NCBI GenBank assembly: GCA_947063875.1
Contig: CAMSTY010000019.1
Span: 1-55,022, forward strand
Length of the DNA: 55,022 bases
Origin: an uncultured bacterium
Lineage (GTDB): Bacteria > Bacillota > Clostridia > Lachnospirales > Lachnospiraceae
Direction: 5' to 3'
Below are positions 34,519-42,275 of this stretch, piece by piece. The notes beneath the pieces are model-generated. The model was not told the origin of the DNA. It ran no database searches and saw nothing but the letters and a program-made list of their open reading frames with translations. The translations under genes and the position numbers were made by a program. How positions within the stretch are numbered: the first letter of the stretch is position 1; every line of letters begins with the position of its first letter.

Positions 34519-34611
34519 ATGGATAATAGGATGGAAAATAAGCATAGGATTATAACAGAACAAGAGGAGGTTTCTTTACTGGCATTTTTGAAAAAAGTCA
34601 ATTTTAAATAG
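34519..34611 (+). other. possible 30-aa small ORF in an AT-rich intergenic region
   Basis: The ~480 bp between spoIVB and the GntR gene is AT-rich and otherwise holds the spoIVB terminator and the gntR promoter. Within it an ORF encodes a charged peptide starting MDNRMENKHR and ending AFLKKVNFK. GGGGGG lies ~15 nt upstream and a GAGGAGG occurs inside. A short overlapping 13-aa frame (34511) has better RBS spacing. Neither is recognised; this may be a decayed remnant. Confidence 0.2.
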
Positions 34612-34652
34612 TTTGTGGTATATAGCATGCTTTATGGAAAAATAATATTATT

Positions 34653-34681
34653 TTGACATTCTGACTGCGAAATGATATAAC
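34653..34681 (+). promoter_or_regulatory. sigma-A promoter of the GntR/UTRA regulator gene
   Basis: TTGACA-N17-TATAAC, 43 bp before the chosen start. Confidence 0.65.
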
Positions 34682-34723
34682 AATATAGAGAAATTCCATG
34701 ACAATATGAAAGGCAGCAGGAAC

Positions 34724-35443
34724 ATGTTTAAATATGAAATCATTGCAGAAGATATTCAGAATAAGATTCGGTCTGGAGAATACCAGGCGGATGAAAAGCT
34801 TCCGCAGGAGATGGAACTGTGTAAGCGGTACAACACCTCCCGGATCACGATACGGGAAGCACTGGATCTTTTGGTGTACAGGGGCCTGATCACAAGAAGG
34901 CGGGGGGCCGGAACCTATGTGAAGGCGATAACCGGGGAGGCTTCCGATTCGGAGGGTTTTGCTAAGTCTCAGCAGTTTGGAGGATTCAGCAGAGACATGC
35001 AGGGGAGGAAGGTGGAGTCAAGGGTCCACCAGTTTTCGCTTCTTCCGGTCCCCCAAAATGTGGCAGAAAAGCTGCAGGTGCCGGAGACGGCGTTTGTCTG
35101 TTATATCTGCCGGACCCGGATTGTGGATGGGGAGCCTTATGTGGTGGAATATACCTATATGCCCACGGATTTTATTACCGGGATTACGATGGAAGTGGTG
35201 GAGAATTCCATCTATGAGTACATTGAACAGAAGCTGAAGCTGAAAATCAAAAGTGCGCACAGGATTGTGCGGGCGGATATGCCTACGAAGGAAGAGCGAG
35301 AGTGGCTGGCAATTGGAGAAGAGATGATGCCTGTACTGGAGGTGGAGCAGACGGCGTATCTGGATGACGGCAGGATCTTTGAGTATTCCAAGTCACGTCA
35401 TAGGGCGGACTGCTTTGCCTTAAGAAGCGTCAGCCTGCGCTGA
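34724..35443 (+). CDS. GntR family transcriptional regulator (HutC type, UTRA domain)
   Basis: 239 aa. The N-terminal winged HTH reads IAEDIQNKIRSGEYQADEKL with CKRYNTSRITIREALDLL and the wing RRRGAGTYVK. The C-terminal UTRA ligand-binding domain (~90-235) has VEYTYMPTDFITGI and ends with SKSRHRADCFALR, typical of HutC-type proteins that bind phosphorylated sugars or other small effectors. ATG 34724 follows AGGA; ATG 34706 has no RBS. It heads the carbohydrate block, so control of the downstream bgl-PTS operon is the simplest expectation; this is inference. Confidence 0.9.
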   Translation: MFKYEIIAEDIQNKIRSGEYQADEKLPQEMELCKRYNTSRITIREALDLLVYRGLITRRRGAGTYVKAITGEASDSEGFAKSQQFGGFSRDMQGRKVESRVHQFSLLPVPQNVAEKLQVPETAFVCYICRTRIVDGEPYVVEYTYMPTDFITGITMEVVENSIYEYIEQKLKLKIKSAHRIVRADMPTKEEREWLAIGEEMMPVLEVEQTAYLDDGRIFEYSKSRHRADCFALRSVSLR

Positions 35444-35489
35444 GAGCCCTGATGACCGATCAATTATGGGGAAGGGCAGGGAGGGGATT

Positions 35490-36257
35490 ATGGTAAGGAA
35501 ACCGACTATCGGAATTACGTGCAACTATGACTACAGGGATACAGTAGGGATTGTTTCCCATATGGGCATGGCAGGCCAGACATGGAATTTTTTGGCGGGC
35601 CATTATGCGGAGGCAGTGGAATGGGCGGGAGGAATTCCTGTATTAATTCCTCAGTGCCGGGATTTTGAGACGGTGAAAGGGATTTTGTCCCATGTGGATG
35701 GGGTTTTAATTACAGGAGGGCATGACATTGACCCTCAGTGCTATGGAGAACAGGCAAAACCATATTGCGGGGTGATCATTCCGGAACGTGACAGGCAGGA
35801 TATTGAGATTGCCAGATATGTAATGGAAAATGAGAAAAAGCCTCTTTTAGGCATATGCAGGGGAATGCAGGTCATGAATGTGGCAGCCGGCGGAACTCTT
35901 TATCAGGATGTGGAGAAGGAAGGGGGTTTTGATCATCATTTTATGGACATGTATCCTATGAACCGTCCGGTGCATAAGGTTCGGCTGAAAAGCGGGTCAA
36001 AGGCGTGCAAAATTTTTGAAAAGGAAATCCTGGAGGTCAATTCGTTTCACCACCAGGCGGTGAAGGATGTGGCAGAGGGGTTTGGGATTACCGCTTATTC
36101 CCGGGATGGGGTGGGGGAAGTGATTGAAAAAAGAGACGGTTCTTTTGTTATGGGAATCCAATGGCACCCGGAAATGATGTTTGATTCCCCGGAGCAGCAG
36201 AAGATTTTTAAGGCATTGATAAAGGCCGGCCAGAGGTGGCATGGGGAGAATATGTAG
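35490..36257 (+). CDS. class I glutamine amidotransferase-like hydrolase (peptidase C26, PuuD-like)
   Basis: 255 aa. The nucleophile is in PLLGICRGMQVMNVAAGG and the His/Glu dyad in MGIQWHPEMMF, as in gamma-glutamyl-GABA hydrolases. VDGVLITGGHDIDP is the family's oxyanion segment. PuuD-type enzymes release glutamate from gamma-glutamyl amides; the substrate here is unknown and no putrescine genes are near. ATG 35490 is chosen from GGAGGGG just upstream. The start lies 46 bp after the GntR gene, so they are probably co-transcribed. The 3' end runs into a possible gene remnant. Confidence 0.88.
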   Translation: MVRKPTIGITCNYDYRDTVGIVSHMGMAGQTWNFLAGHYAEAVEWAGGIPVLIPQCRDFETVKGILSHVDGVLITGGHDIDPQCYGEQAKPYCGVIIPERDRQDIEIARYVMENEKKPLLGICRGMQVMNVAAGGTLYQDVEKEGGFDHHFMDMYPMNRPVHKVRLKSGSKACKIFEKEILEVNSFHHQAVKDVAEGFGITAYSRDGVGEVIEKRDGSFVMGIQWHPEMMFDSPEQQKIFKALIKAGQRWHGENM

Positions 36258-36331
36258 CAGTCCGGACGATCAGCGTAAAGCCGCATCCTCAGGCCCTGGC
36301 AGAGCAGGGGGTGAAGATTGAATTAAAGTAA
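36251..36331 (+). pseudogene. possible 3' remnant of a lost coding sequence
   Basis: In a frame different from the amidotransferase gene, the sequence across and after its stop reads YVAVRTISVKPHPQALAEQ and then GVKIELK before TAA. The composition looks like a natural protein C-terminus. There is no start or RBS. I cannot name the parent family, so this is tentative. Confidence 0.3.
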
Positions 36332-36428
36332 AACGGGAAACCAGAATTTTGCGTTGCTATGTTGGGGCAGCGAATTGTTTTTCCAGCCGGCGAAACAATC
36401 CTTTATTCCCTTATTTGTTGTCAACCGA

Positions 36429-36475
36429 AAAAGCCATGAAACTGTTTGACAGAGAAGAGCAGTTTCATGGCTTTT
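36429..36475. terminator. strong bidirectional-type terminator before the bgl operon
   Basis: Perfect 16-bp stem AAAAGCCATGAAACTG / CAGTTTCATGGCTTTT with a 15-nt loop. It isolates the GntR-amidotransferase unit from the GH1-PTS operon. Confidence 0.9.
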
Positions 36476-36496
36476 ACTTTTTTGTACAAAAGAATT

Positions 36497-36589
36497 TGAC
36501 ATATTTTTTAATCACGCAGAAAAAATTCATAAAAAAAGATAAAAAAGCATTGACATTTCATAAAAACATAATATAATAAAAATATGTCA
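36497..36589. promoter_or_regulatory. 12-bp inverted repeat flanking the bgl promoter
   Basis: TGACATATTTTT (36497-36508) and AAAAATATGTCA (36578-36589) are exact reverse complements 69 bp apart. The right arm begins at the end of the -10 box. The spacing (~7.7 helical turns centre to centre) could permit looping by a dimeric regulator. AT-richness raises the chance level somewhat. Confidence 0.4.
36550..36577 (+). promoter_or_regulatory. sigma-A promoter of the bgl-PTS operon
   Basis: TTGACA-N16-TATAAT, 64 bp before the GH1 start in a very AT-rich region. I see no CRE box of standard form overlapping it. Confidence 0.7.
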
Positions 36590-36641
36590 TAACAAATATA
36601 TTTTAAAACATAACAACATAGTCTTACAAGGAGGAGAGGGA

Positions 36642-38036
36642 ATGGAGATTTATTTGCCAAAGGATTTTTTTATGGGTGCGGCTTTGTCCGGACCCCAGAC
36701 AGAGGGTGCTTACCGGACCGGGGGAAAGCTGGAGAACATCTGGGACACCTGGTCAGACCGTTCGATTTCTGATTTTTACAATAAGGTAGGAAGTTATGTA
36801 GGGAACAATTTCTATGAGAAATATGAGGAAGACATCCGGCTGTTCAAGGAATTGGGACTGGATTCCTTCCGCACCTCCATACAGTGGAGCCGGCTGATGG
36901 ATCGGGATCAGAAGTTAAATCCCGAAGGGGCAAAGTTTTATCACAAGGTATGTGCCTGTGCCAGGGAGCAGAAGATTGATCTGTTTATGAATTTGTATCA
37001 TTTTGACATGCCGGCTTATCTGTTTGAGAGAGGCGGCTGGGAGAACCGGGAGGTGGTGGAGGCTTACGCCCTGTATGCGAGGACAGCTTTCCGGGAGTTC
37101 GGAAAAGAGATTTCCTACTGGTTTACTTTCAACGAGCCGATTGTGGAGCCGGATCAGAGATACCGGGACGGAGCCTGGTACCCCTTTATCCGGGACGCCA
37201 AGAGGGGCATGGCCGTGCAGTATCACCTGTCTCTGGCTCATGCTCTGGCGGTGAGGGAATTCCGGAAGGCCAAGGAAGAGGGATATCTTCTGCCGGATGC
37301 CAGGATCGGATTGATCAACTGCTTCGCTCCGCCTTATACCAGGGAGAACCCGACTCCGGAAGATCTGGAAGCGGTACGCATGGAAGACGGACTGAAAAAC
37401 CGCTGGTGGCTGGATCTGGTGGCGGAGGGGCGCCTGCCGGAGGATGTTTTGCAGACTTTGGAACAGAACGGGCTTCTGCCAGATATAAGGCCGGGGGATA
37501 AGGAGATCCTCGCTCAGGGAAAGGTGGACTGGCTGGGATTCAACTACTATCATCCCTCCCGTGTCCAGGCGCCGAAGGAAAAGACGGATGAGAACGGCTA
37601 TCCCAAGTATGCGGACCCCTATGTGTGGCCGGATGCCAGGATGAATATTTACCGGGGATGGGAGATTTATCCCAAGGGGATCTATGATTTTGGAATGAAG
37701 ATGAAGAACGAGTACCCCAAACTGAATTTCTTTATCTCGGAAAACGGCATGGGTGTGGAACATGAGGAGCGCTTCCGCGGTGAAAATGGGGAGATTCAGG
37801 ATGATTATCGGATTGAATTTGTAAAGGAGCATTTGGAATGGGTCATGAAGGCGATCCAGGATGGAGCCAAATGTATGGGTTACCATTATTGGGGATTGAT
37901 TGACAACTGGTCCTGGAACAATGCTTTTAAAAACCGGTACGGCATGATTGAGGTAGATCTGAGCGAAAACTATCAGCGAAGGCTCAAGAAATCGGCGGGG
38001 TGGATACAGGAGGTGATTCAAAACAGGGGAAAATAA
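36642..38036 (+). CDS. 6-phospho-beta-glucosidase (GH1)
   Basis: 464 aa TIM-barrel enzyme. The acid/base is E165 in TFNEP and the nucleophile E367 in ISENGMG. The N-terminal FFMGAALSGPQTEGA and the C-terminal YHYWGLIDNWSWNNAFKNRYG are GH1 hallmarks. Position before a complete cellobiose-type PTS indicates hydrolysis of PTS-phosphorylated beta-glucosides to glucose-6-phosphate and an aglycone or glucose. The start follows AGGAGGAG. EIIC starts 87 bp downstream. There is no signal peptide, so it is cytosolic. The phospho-form is inferred from context. Confidence 0.93.
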   Translation: MEIYLPKDFFMGAALSGPQTEGAYRTGGKLENIWDTWSDRSISDFYNKVGSYVGNNFYEKYEEDIRLFKELGLDSFRTSIQWSRLMDRDQKLNPEGAKFYHKVCACAREQKIDLFMNLYHFDMPAYLFERGGWENREVVEAYALYARTAFREFGKEISYWFTFNEPIVEPDQRYRDGAWYPFIRDAKRGMAVQYHLSLAHALAVREFRKAKEEGYLLPDARIGLINCFAPPYTRENPTPEDLEAVRMEDGLKNRWWLDLVAEGRLPEDVLQTLEQNGLLPDIRPGDKEILAQGKVDWLGFNYYHPSRVQAPKEKTDENGYPKYADPYVWPDARMNIYRGWEIYPKGIYDFGMKMKNEYPKLNFFISENGMGVEHEERFRGENGEIQDDYRIEFVKEHLEWVMKAIQDGAKCMGYHYWGLIDNWSWNNAFKNRYGMIEVDLSENYQRRLKKSAGWIQEVIQNRGK

Positions 38037-38123
38037 CGGTTTTATGGGGATTTGGATAAGCAGGAGAGGTAACTGTGAAAATGCACTGACAGTTACGAAA
38101 ATCAATTTCAGGAGGAAAAGGAA

Positions 38124-39419
38124 ATGGGAAATTCCAAGATCGTGGAAAAATTCACCATGGTTGCCTCAAAGATGGGCAACGAGATTCATCTTCGGTCGTT
38201 GAGGGATGCTTTTGCGACCATCATGCCGCTGTATATTCTGGCAGGGCTTGCCGTTCTGATCAACAATACCGTATTTCAGTGGCTTTTGTCAGGGGATACG
38301 TTGGCGGGGGCTCAGTACTGGGGGACGTTGATTGTCAACGGAACCCTGAACATCAGTTCCCTTCTGATTGCCCCGGTGATCGGCTATGTCTTGTCTCAGA
38401 ATAAAGGGTATCACAACCCGCTGGCCGCGGCAGTCATCTCTCTGGCGGTCCTGGTAGTGATGATGCCGAACGTTATTACCATTGCTCCTATGGACGGAAG
38501 CGGGGAAGTGATGGCCCAGGGCGCTTTAAGCTTTGCAAATATCGGTACGGGCGCCATGTTTGCCGGCGTTATCATAGGATTGGTGGCCACCGAGATATTC
38601 GTGTGGATTTCCAGCTTAAAACGGCTGCAGATCAACCTGGGGGACAGTATCCCTCCGGCAATCGCGAAGTCTTTTAATGTGCTGATCCCCTTTATTCTGG
38701 TAATGTCAGCGTTTGCCCTGGTCAGCGCACTGCTCAACAATCTGTTCCATACAGATCTGGTACATATTATCGCCACTATGATTCAGGAACCTCTGCGTAC
38801 GGCGACCACAGGCCTGGTGGGATGCGTTATTTTGTACAGCCTGGGTAATTTCCTTTGGCTGCTGGGCATTCACCAGTCCGTGATCTACGGTTCCATCCTG
38901 GAGCCGCTGCTGGTGGTGAACATGACACAGAATATGGCGGCGTATGCGGCAGGAGAGGCGATTCCCAACATTATCAATGTGGCGTTTGTTCCGGCCTTCG
39001 GCATGATGGGAGGCTCCGGCTCCACCATCTGCCTGCTGATTGCCACTTTGCTGGTAAGCAGGAACAAGGCGACCAGAAGCGTGTCCCAGATGGCGTTTGT
39101 CCCAGGCCTGTTCAATATTAACGAGCCGGTTATCTTCGGATATTCCATCGTGTATAATGTGTGTATGCTGATTCCCTTTGTGCTGACGCCGGCCATCGGC
39201 CTGATCATCGGGTATGCGGCGACCGCGCTGAATTTTATGAATGAGTGCGTGGTATATATTCCGTGGACCACGCCGCCGCTTTTGAGCGGGTACCTGGCTA
39301 CGGCCGGAGACTGGCGGGCAATCATCGTTCAGCTGATTATCCTGGCGCTGGGGACTCTATTATACATCCCGTTTGTAAAGATGAACGACATTGTTATGGA
39401 AAAAACCATGGAGTCATAG
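38124..39419 (+). CDS. PTS lactose/cellobiose-family EIIC permease
   Basis: 431 aa membrane protein with about ten hydrophobic segments. LRDAFATIMPLYILAGLAVL at the N-terminus and FNINEPVIFGYSIVYN with the preceding NVAFVPAFGMMGGSGST segment are EIIC(Cel/Lac) signatures; NEP lies in the substrate site. It translocates and allows phosphorylation of cellobiose or aryl-beta-glucosides using EIIA and EIIB encoded just downstream. The start follows AGGAGG. Between it and EIIB lies 152 bp with no gene. Confidence 0.93.
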   Translation: MGNSKIVEKFTMVASKMGNEIHLRSLRDAFATIMPLYILAGLAVLINNTVFQWLLSGDTLAGAQYWGTLIVNGTLNISSLLIAPVIGYVLSQNKGYHNPLAAAVISLAVLVVMMPNVITIAPMDGSGEVMAQGALSFANIGTGAMFAGVIIGLVATEIFVWISSLKRLQINLGDSIPPAIAKSFNVLIPFILVMSAFALVSALLNNLFHTDLVHIIATMIQEPLRTATTGLVGCVILYSLGNFLWLLGIHQSVIYGSILEPLLVVNMTQNMAAYAAGEAIPNIINVAFVPAFGMMGGSGSTICLLIATLLVSRNKATRSVSQMAFVPGLFNINEPVIFGYSIVYNVCMLIPFVLTPAIGLIIGYAATALNFMNECVVYIPWTTPPLLSGYLATAGDWRAIIVQLIILALGTLLYIPFVKMNDIVMEKTMES

Positions 39420-39571
39420 GCAAAGCCGGCGCGGAAGTGGCGCCTGGATCATTGTCCATGAAAATAAAAGCAGCCGAGTGAAAAACGAAGCTGTTTGAAG
39501 CCCGGATGCGGCAGAAATGACAAAACGGGCAAATAAAAATCATAAAAATCAAAAAGTAAAGGAGAAGAAAG

Positions 39572-39874
39572 ATGAAGAAGATTCTGTTGGTATGTAATGC
39601 GGGGATGTCAACAAGCATGCTGGTGGCAAAGATGAAGAAGGCGGCGGAGGAAATGAAGGCGGAGGTGGAGATCGAGGCCAAATCCCTGTCCGAGGCAAAG
39701 AAGGAGATAGAACGTGTAGATATCGTGCTTTTAGGGCCGCAGATTCGCTATGAGATGGAAAATGTGAAGAAGATTGCCGGCAGCACTCCGGTGGAGGCCA
39801 TTGACATGAAGGATTATGGCATGATGAACGGCAAGAAGGTGTTGGAGCACGCATTGGAGGTGATGGGAGCATGA
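39572..39874 (+). CDS. PTS lactose/cellobiose-family EIIB
   Basis: 100 aa, the usual size. The phosphocysteine is C8 in KKILLVCNAGMSTSMLV. LLGPQIRYEMENVKKI and PVEAIDMKDYGMMNG match the EIIB(Cel) fold. It accepts phosphate from EIIA and passes it to the sugar during uptake by EIIC. The start follows AAAGGAG, and its end overlaps the EIIA start by 4 bp. Confidence 0.95.
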   Translation: MKKILLVCNAGMSTSMLVAKMKKAAEEMKAEVEIEAKSLSEAKKEIERVDIVLLGPQIRYEMENVKKIAGSTPVEAIDMKDYGMMNGKKVLEHALEVMGA

Positions 39875-40188
39875 TAAGCGAAGATTTTGCATTGACCTGT
39901 GTACAGATGATCTCCAACAGCGGAAGCGCCAAGTCCTGCTACATTGAGGCGCTGCAGAAGGCAAAGTCCAAAGAGTATGAGGAAGCAGAAAAATTGATGC
40001 AGGAAGGGGATGATTTCTTCGCTCAGGCCCATGAGGTCCACGGCACGCTGCTGCAGAAGGAAGCTTCCGGGGAGAAGGTGGAATTTGCTTTGATCCTGAT
40101 GCATGCGGAGGACCAGATGGCAAGCACGGAGCTGGCAAAGGTCCTGGCGAGAGAATTGATTGAACTTTATCAGAAAACAGGCAAATAG
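39871..40188 (+). CDS. PTS lactose/cellobiose-family EIIA
   Basis: 105 aa trimeric helical EIIA. The phospho-histidine is H78 in LILMHAEDQMAS, the same residue number as in S. aureus lactose EIIA. SGSAKSCYIEALQKAK at the N-terminus is typical. It takes phosphate from HPr and gives it to EIIB. It overlaps EIIB by 4 bp (ATGA), so they are translated together. A strong terminator follows and ends the operon. Confidence 0.95.
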   Translation: MISEDFALTCVQMISNSGSAKSCYIEALQKAKSKEYEEAEKLMQEGDDFFAQAHEVHGTLLQKEASGEKVEFALILMHAEDQMASTELAKVLARELIELYQKTGK

Positions 40189-40196
40189 CCAAGAAG

Positions 40197-40236
40197 CTGC
40201 CGCAAACGCAATTCCGATTGTATTTGCGGCAGTTTT
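40197..40236 (+). terminator. intrinsic terminator after the PTS operon
   Basis: CTGCCGCAAA / TTTGCGGCAG (40197-40206, 40223-40232) with an inner CAAT/ATTG stem and T4. Just after it AAGAAACGAA occurs twice (about 40237 and 40252). Confidence 0.9.
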
Positions 40237-40351
40237 AAGAAACGAAGATTTAAGAAACGAATCTGCTGTTTGTAGTTTCTTTATGTCCCGGTTTGTGGTA
40301 TTCTTAACAATGACGGGATACATAACCAAGGAAACTATCAGGAGGGAAGAT

Positions 40352-41230
40352 ATGAGATTTGGAGCATTAGAGGCGGGCGGGACAAAGATGGTCTGTGCAG
40401 TAGGAACAGAGGACGGAAAGATTCTGGAGCAGGTTTCCATTCCGACAGAGACGCCAGAAGTTACCATGCCGAAGCTTTTGGAATATTTTCGGGATAAGGA
40501 TATCGCCGCGCTGGGGATCGGCTGTTTCGGCCCCGTCGATCTGGATAAGGAATCCAAAACCTACGGCCATATTATGATGACTCCGAAGATGGCATGGCGG
40601 GGATACGATATCTGCGGCTATTTTCGGGAGAACTTAAAGATTCCGGTGGGTTTTGACACCGATGTAAACGGCTCCATGCTGGGGGAGAGCACCTGGGGCT
40701 GTGCCAGAGGCCTGGATACGGCGATCTATATTACTGTCGGGACAGGCGTAGGGGTCGGTGTACTTGCCGGGGGAAAACTGCTTCACGGGATGCAGCATCC
40801 GGAGGGAGGACATTTGCTGATTCCCGCAAGAGCCGACGATTCCTATAAAGGGAAATGCCCAAGCCACGGACATTGCCTGGAGGGGCTGGCGGCGGGGCCG
40901 GCCATTGAGGAACGCTGGGGGGCGAAGGGAGCCGCTCTGGCAGACCGGAAAGAAGTATGGGAACTGGAGGCGCATTACCTGGCATATGCCATTGTAAATT
41001 ATATTCTGGTGCTGTCCCCGCAGAAGATCATTCTCGGCGGCGGCGTTATGCATCAGCGGCAGCTGTTTCCCATGGTGCGTGATAAGGTAAAGGAAATGCT
41101 GGGCGGATATCTGCAGACCAAGGAGCTGGATGACATGGATTCTTATATTGTATGTCCGTCTCTGGAAGACAATCAAGGGATTCTGGGAGCCATGAAGCTG
41201 GGGATGAACGCCCTGGAAGAAGTGAGATGA
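40352..41230 (+). CDS. ROK family sugar kinase (fructokinase type)
   Basis: 292 aa. The phosphate-1 motif is GALEAGGTKMVCAVG, the catalytic region is GFDTDVNGSMLGESTWG and YITVGTGVGVGVL. The zinc-binding motif CPSHGHCLEGLAAGPAIEER is that of the ScrK/GmuE fructokinase group. It should phosphorylate fructose to fructose-6-phosphate with ATP. ATG 40352 follows GGAGGG; a long in-frame upstream extension crosses the PTS terminator and is rejected. It is followed 42 bp later by manA, a common pairing in hexose use. Confidence 0.92.
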   Translation: MRFGALEAGGTKMVCAVGTEDGKILEQVSIPTETPEVTMPKLLEYFRDKDIAALGIGCFGPVDLDKESKTYGHIMMTPKMAWRGYDICGYFRENLKIPVGFDTDVNGSMLGESTWGCARGLDTAIYITVGTGVGVGVLAGGKLLHGMQHPEGGHLLIPARADDSYKGKCPSHGHCLEGLAAGPAIEERWGAKGAALADRKEVWELEAHYLAYAIVNYILVLSPQKIILGGGVMHQRQLFPMVRDKVKEMLGGYLQTKELDDMDSYIVCPSLEDNQGILGAMKLGMNALEEVR

Positions 41231-41272
41231 GAAAGAAAACAGCTGTGGAACGTGCACAGAATGGAGGAAAAA

Positions 41273-42205
41273 ATGAGGGAAATGATAAGGCTGGAGCCGG
41301 TTTTCCAAGAGATGGTTTGGGGCGGAAACCGGATGAAGGATTATTTTGGATACAATATTCCGGGGGACGATACGGGAGAAGCGTGGGTGGTGAGCGCCCA
41401 TCCGCAGGGAGACTGCCGGATCGCAGAGGGGAGTTTTGCAGGAAAAAGCCTCTCCTGGCTGTGGGAAAACCACCGGGAACTGTTTGGGGACGCACAAGGC
41501 AGGGAATTCCCGCTGCTGGTCAAATTCATTGATGCAAAAGAGGACTTGAGTATCCAGGTGCACCCGGACGACGCATACGCAAAAGAACACGAAAACGGGG
41601 CGCGGGGAAAGACGGAATGCTGGTATATTCTCGATTGTGCGCATGATGCGGACATTATTGTGGGCCATCGGGCAAAAAACAGGGAAGAGATGAGGCAGCT
41701 GATGGAGGAGAACCGGTGGGAGGAGTTTTTAAAGGTCCGTCCCATCCATCCCGGGGATTTCTTCCAGATTCCGCCGGGAACGGTTCACGCGATCCGCAAG
41801 GGGACGCTGCTGATCGAGATTCAGCAGAATTCAGCCATTACTTACCGGATGTATGACTATGGACGGATGCCCGGCGGGAAGCCTCGCCAGCTGCATCAGA
41901 AGCAGGCCCTGGATGTGGTTCAGTGTCCTTATGAGGAAGACATGGGAGAGAGAAGCGTGACCCACGAGGCGGGATATGACAAGACATTTCTGGTGGCTTG
42001 CCCGTTTTATACGGTGGAAAAGTATGATATCCGGGGGACAGCAAAGATAAATCAGAATCATCCGTTTTTGATTGTCAGCGTTATTGACGGAGAGGGGAGT
42101 ATAGACGGCTGCGCGGTGAAAAAAGGATGCTGCCTGATATTGCCTGACGGTTACGGGACAGCAGATCTGCAGGGGGATTTCAGTATCATTACGGCGCATA
42201 TCTGA
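41273..42205 (+). CDS. manA: mannose-6-phosphate isomerase, class I
   Basis: 310 aa cupin-type zinc isomerase converting mannose-6-phosphate and fructose-6-phosphate. The zinc-ligand motifs are visible: IQVHPDDAYA (Gln, His), GKTECWYIL (Glu) and FFQIPPGTVHAI (His). It is the short Firmicute form, without the extra domain of type I fungal enzymes. ATG 41273 is chosen from GGAGG 5 nt upstream; ATG 41252 is possible. It lies downstream of the ROK kinase, and a terminator follows. Confidence 0.93.
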   Translation: MREMIRLEPVFQEMVWGGNRMKDYFGYNIPGDDTGEAWVVSAHPQGDCRIAEGSFAGKSLSWLWENHRELFGDAQGREFPLLVKFIDAKEDLSIQVHPDDAYAKEHENGARGKTECWYILDCAHDADIIVGHRAKNREEMRQLMEENRWEEFLKVRPIHPGDFFQIPPGTVHAIRKGTLLIEIQQNSAITYRMYDYGRMPGGKPRQLHQKQALDVVQCPYEEDMGERSVTHEAGYDKTFLVACPFYTVEKYDIRGTAKINQNHPFLIVSVIDGEGSIDGCAVKKGCCLILPDGYGTADLQGDFSIITAHI

Positions 42206-42214
42206 TGCTTTGGC

Positions 42215-42258
42215 AAAAAGCAGGCCATGCCTGGTGCGGCAGGTACGGCCTGTTTTTT
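42215..42258. terminator. bidirectional terminator between manA and the hybrid kinase gene
   Basis: AAAAAG-CAGGCC / GGCCTG-TTTTTT stem with an inner GCC/GGC pair. A-run on one side and T-run on the other serve both converging genes. Confidence 0.85.
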
Positions 42259-42275
42259 GTATGGCAAAGGATTTA

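Noticed and set aside
36915..38105. 396-codon minus-strand open frame opposite the GH1 gene
   Set aside because: The GH1 reading has both catalytic Glu motifs; the opposite frame has no recognisable features.
40160..40351. Upstream in-frame extension of the ROK kinase
   Set aside because: It crosses a strong terminator and overlaps EIIA; the true start has GGAGGG at 40341.
40634..41668. 344-codon minus-strand open frame across the ROK kinase and manA
   Set aside because: Shadow of two clear enzymes with intact motifs on the + strand.
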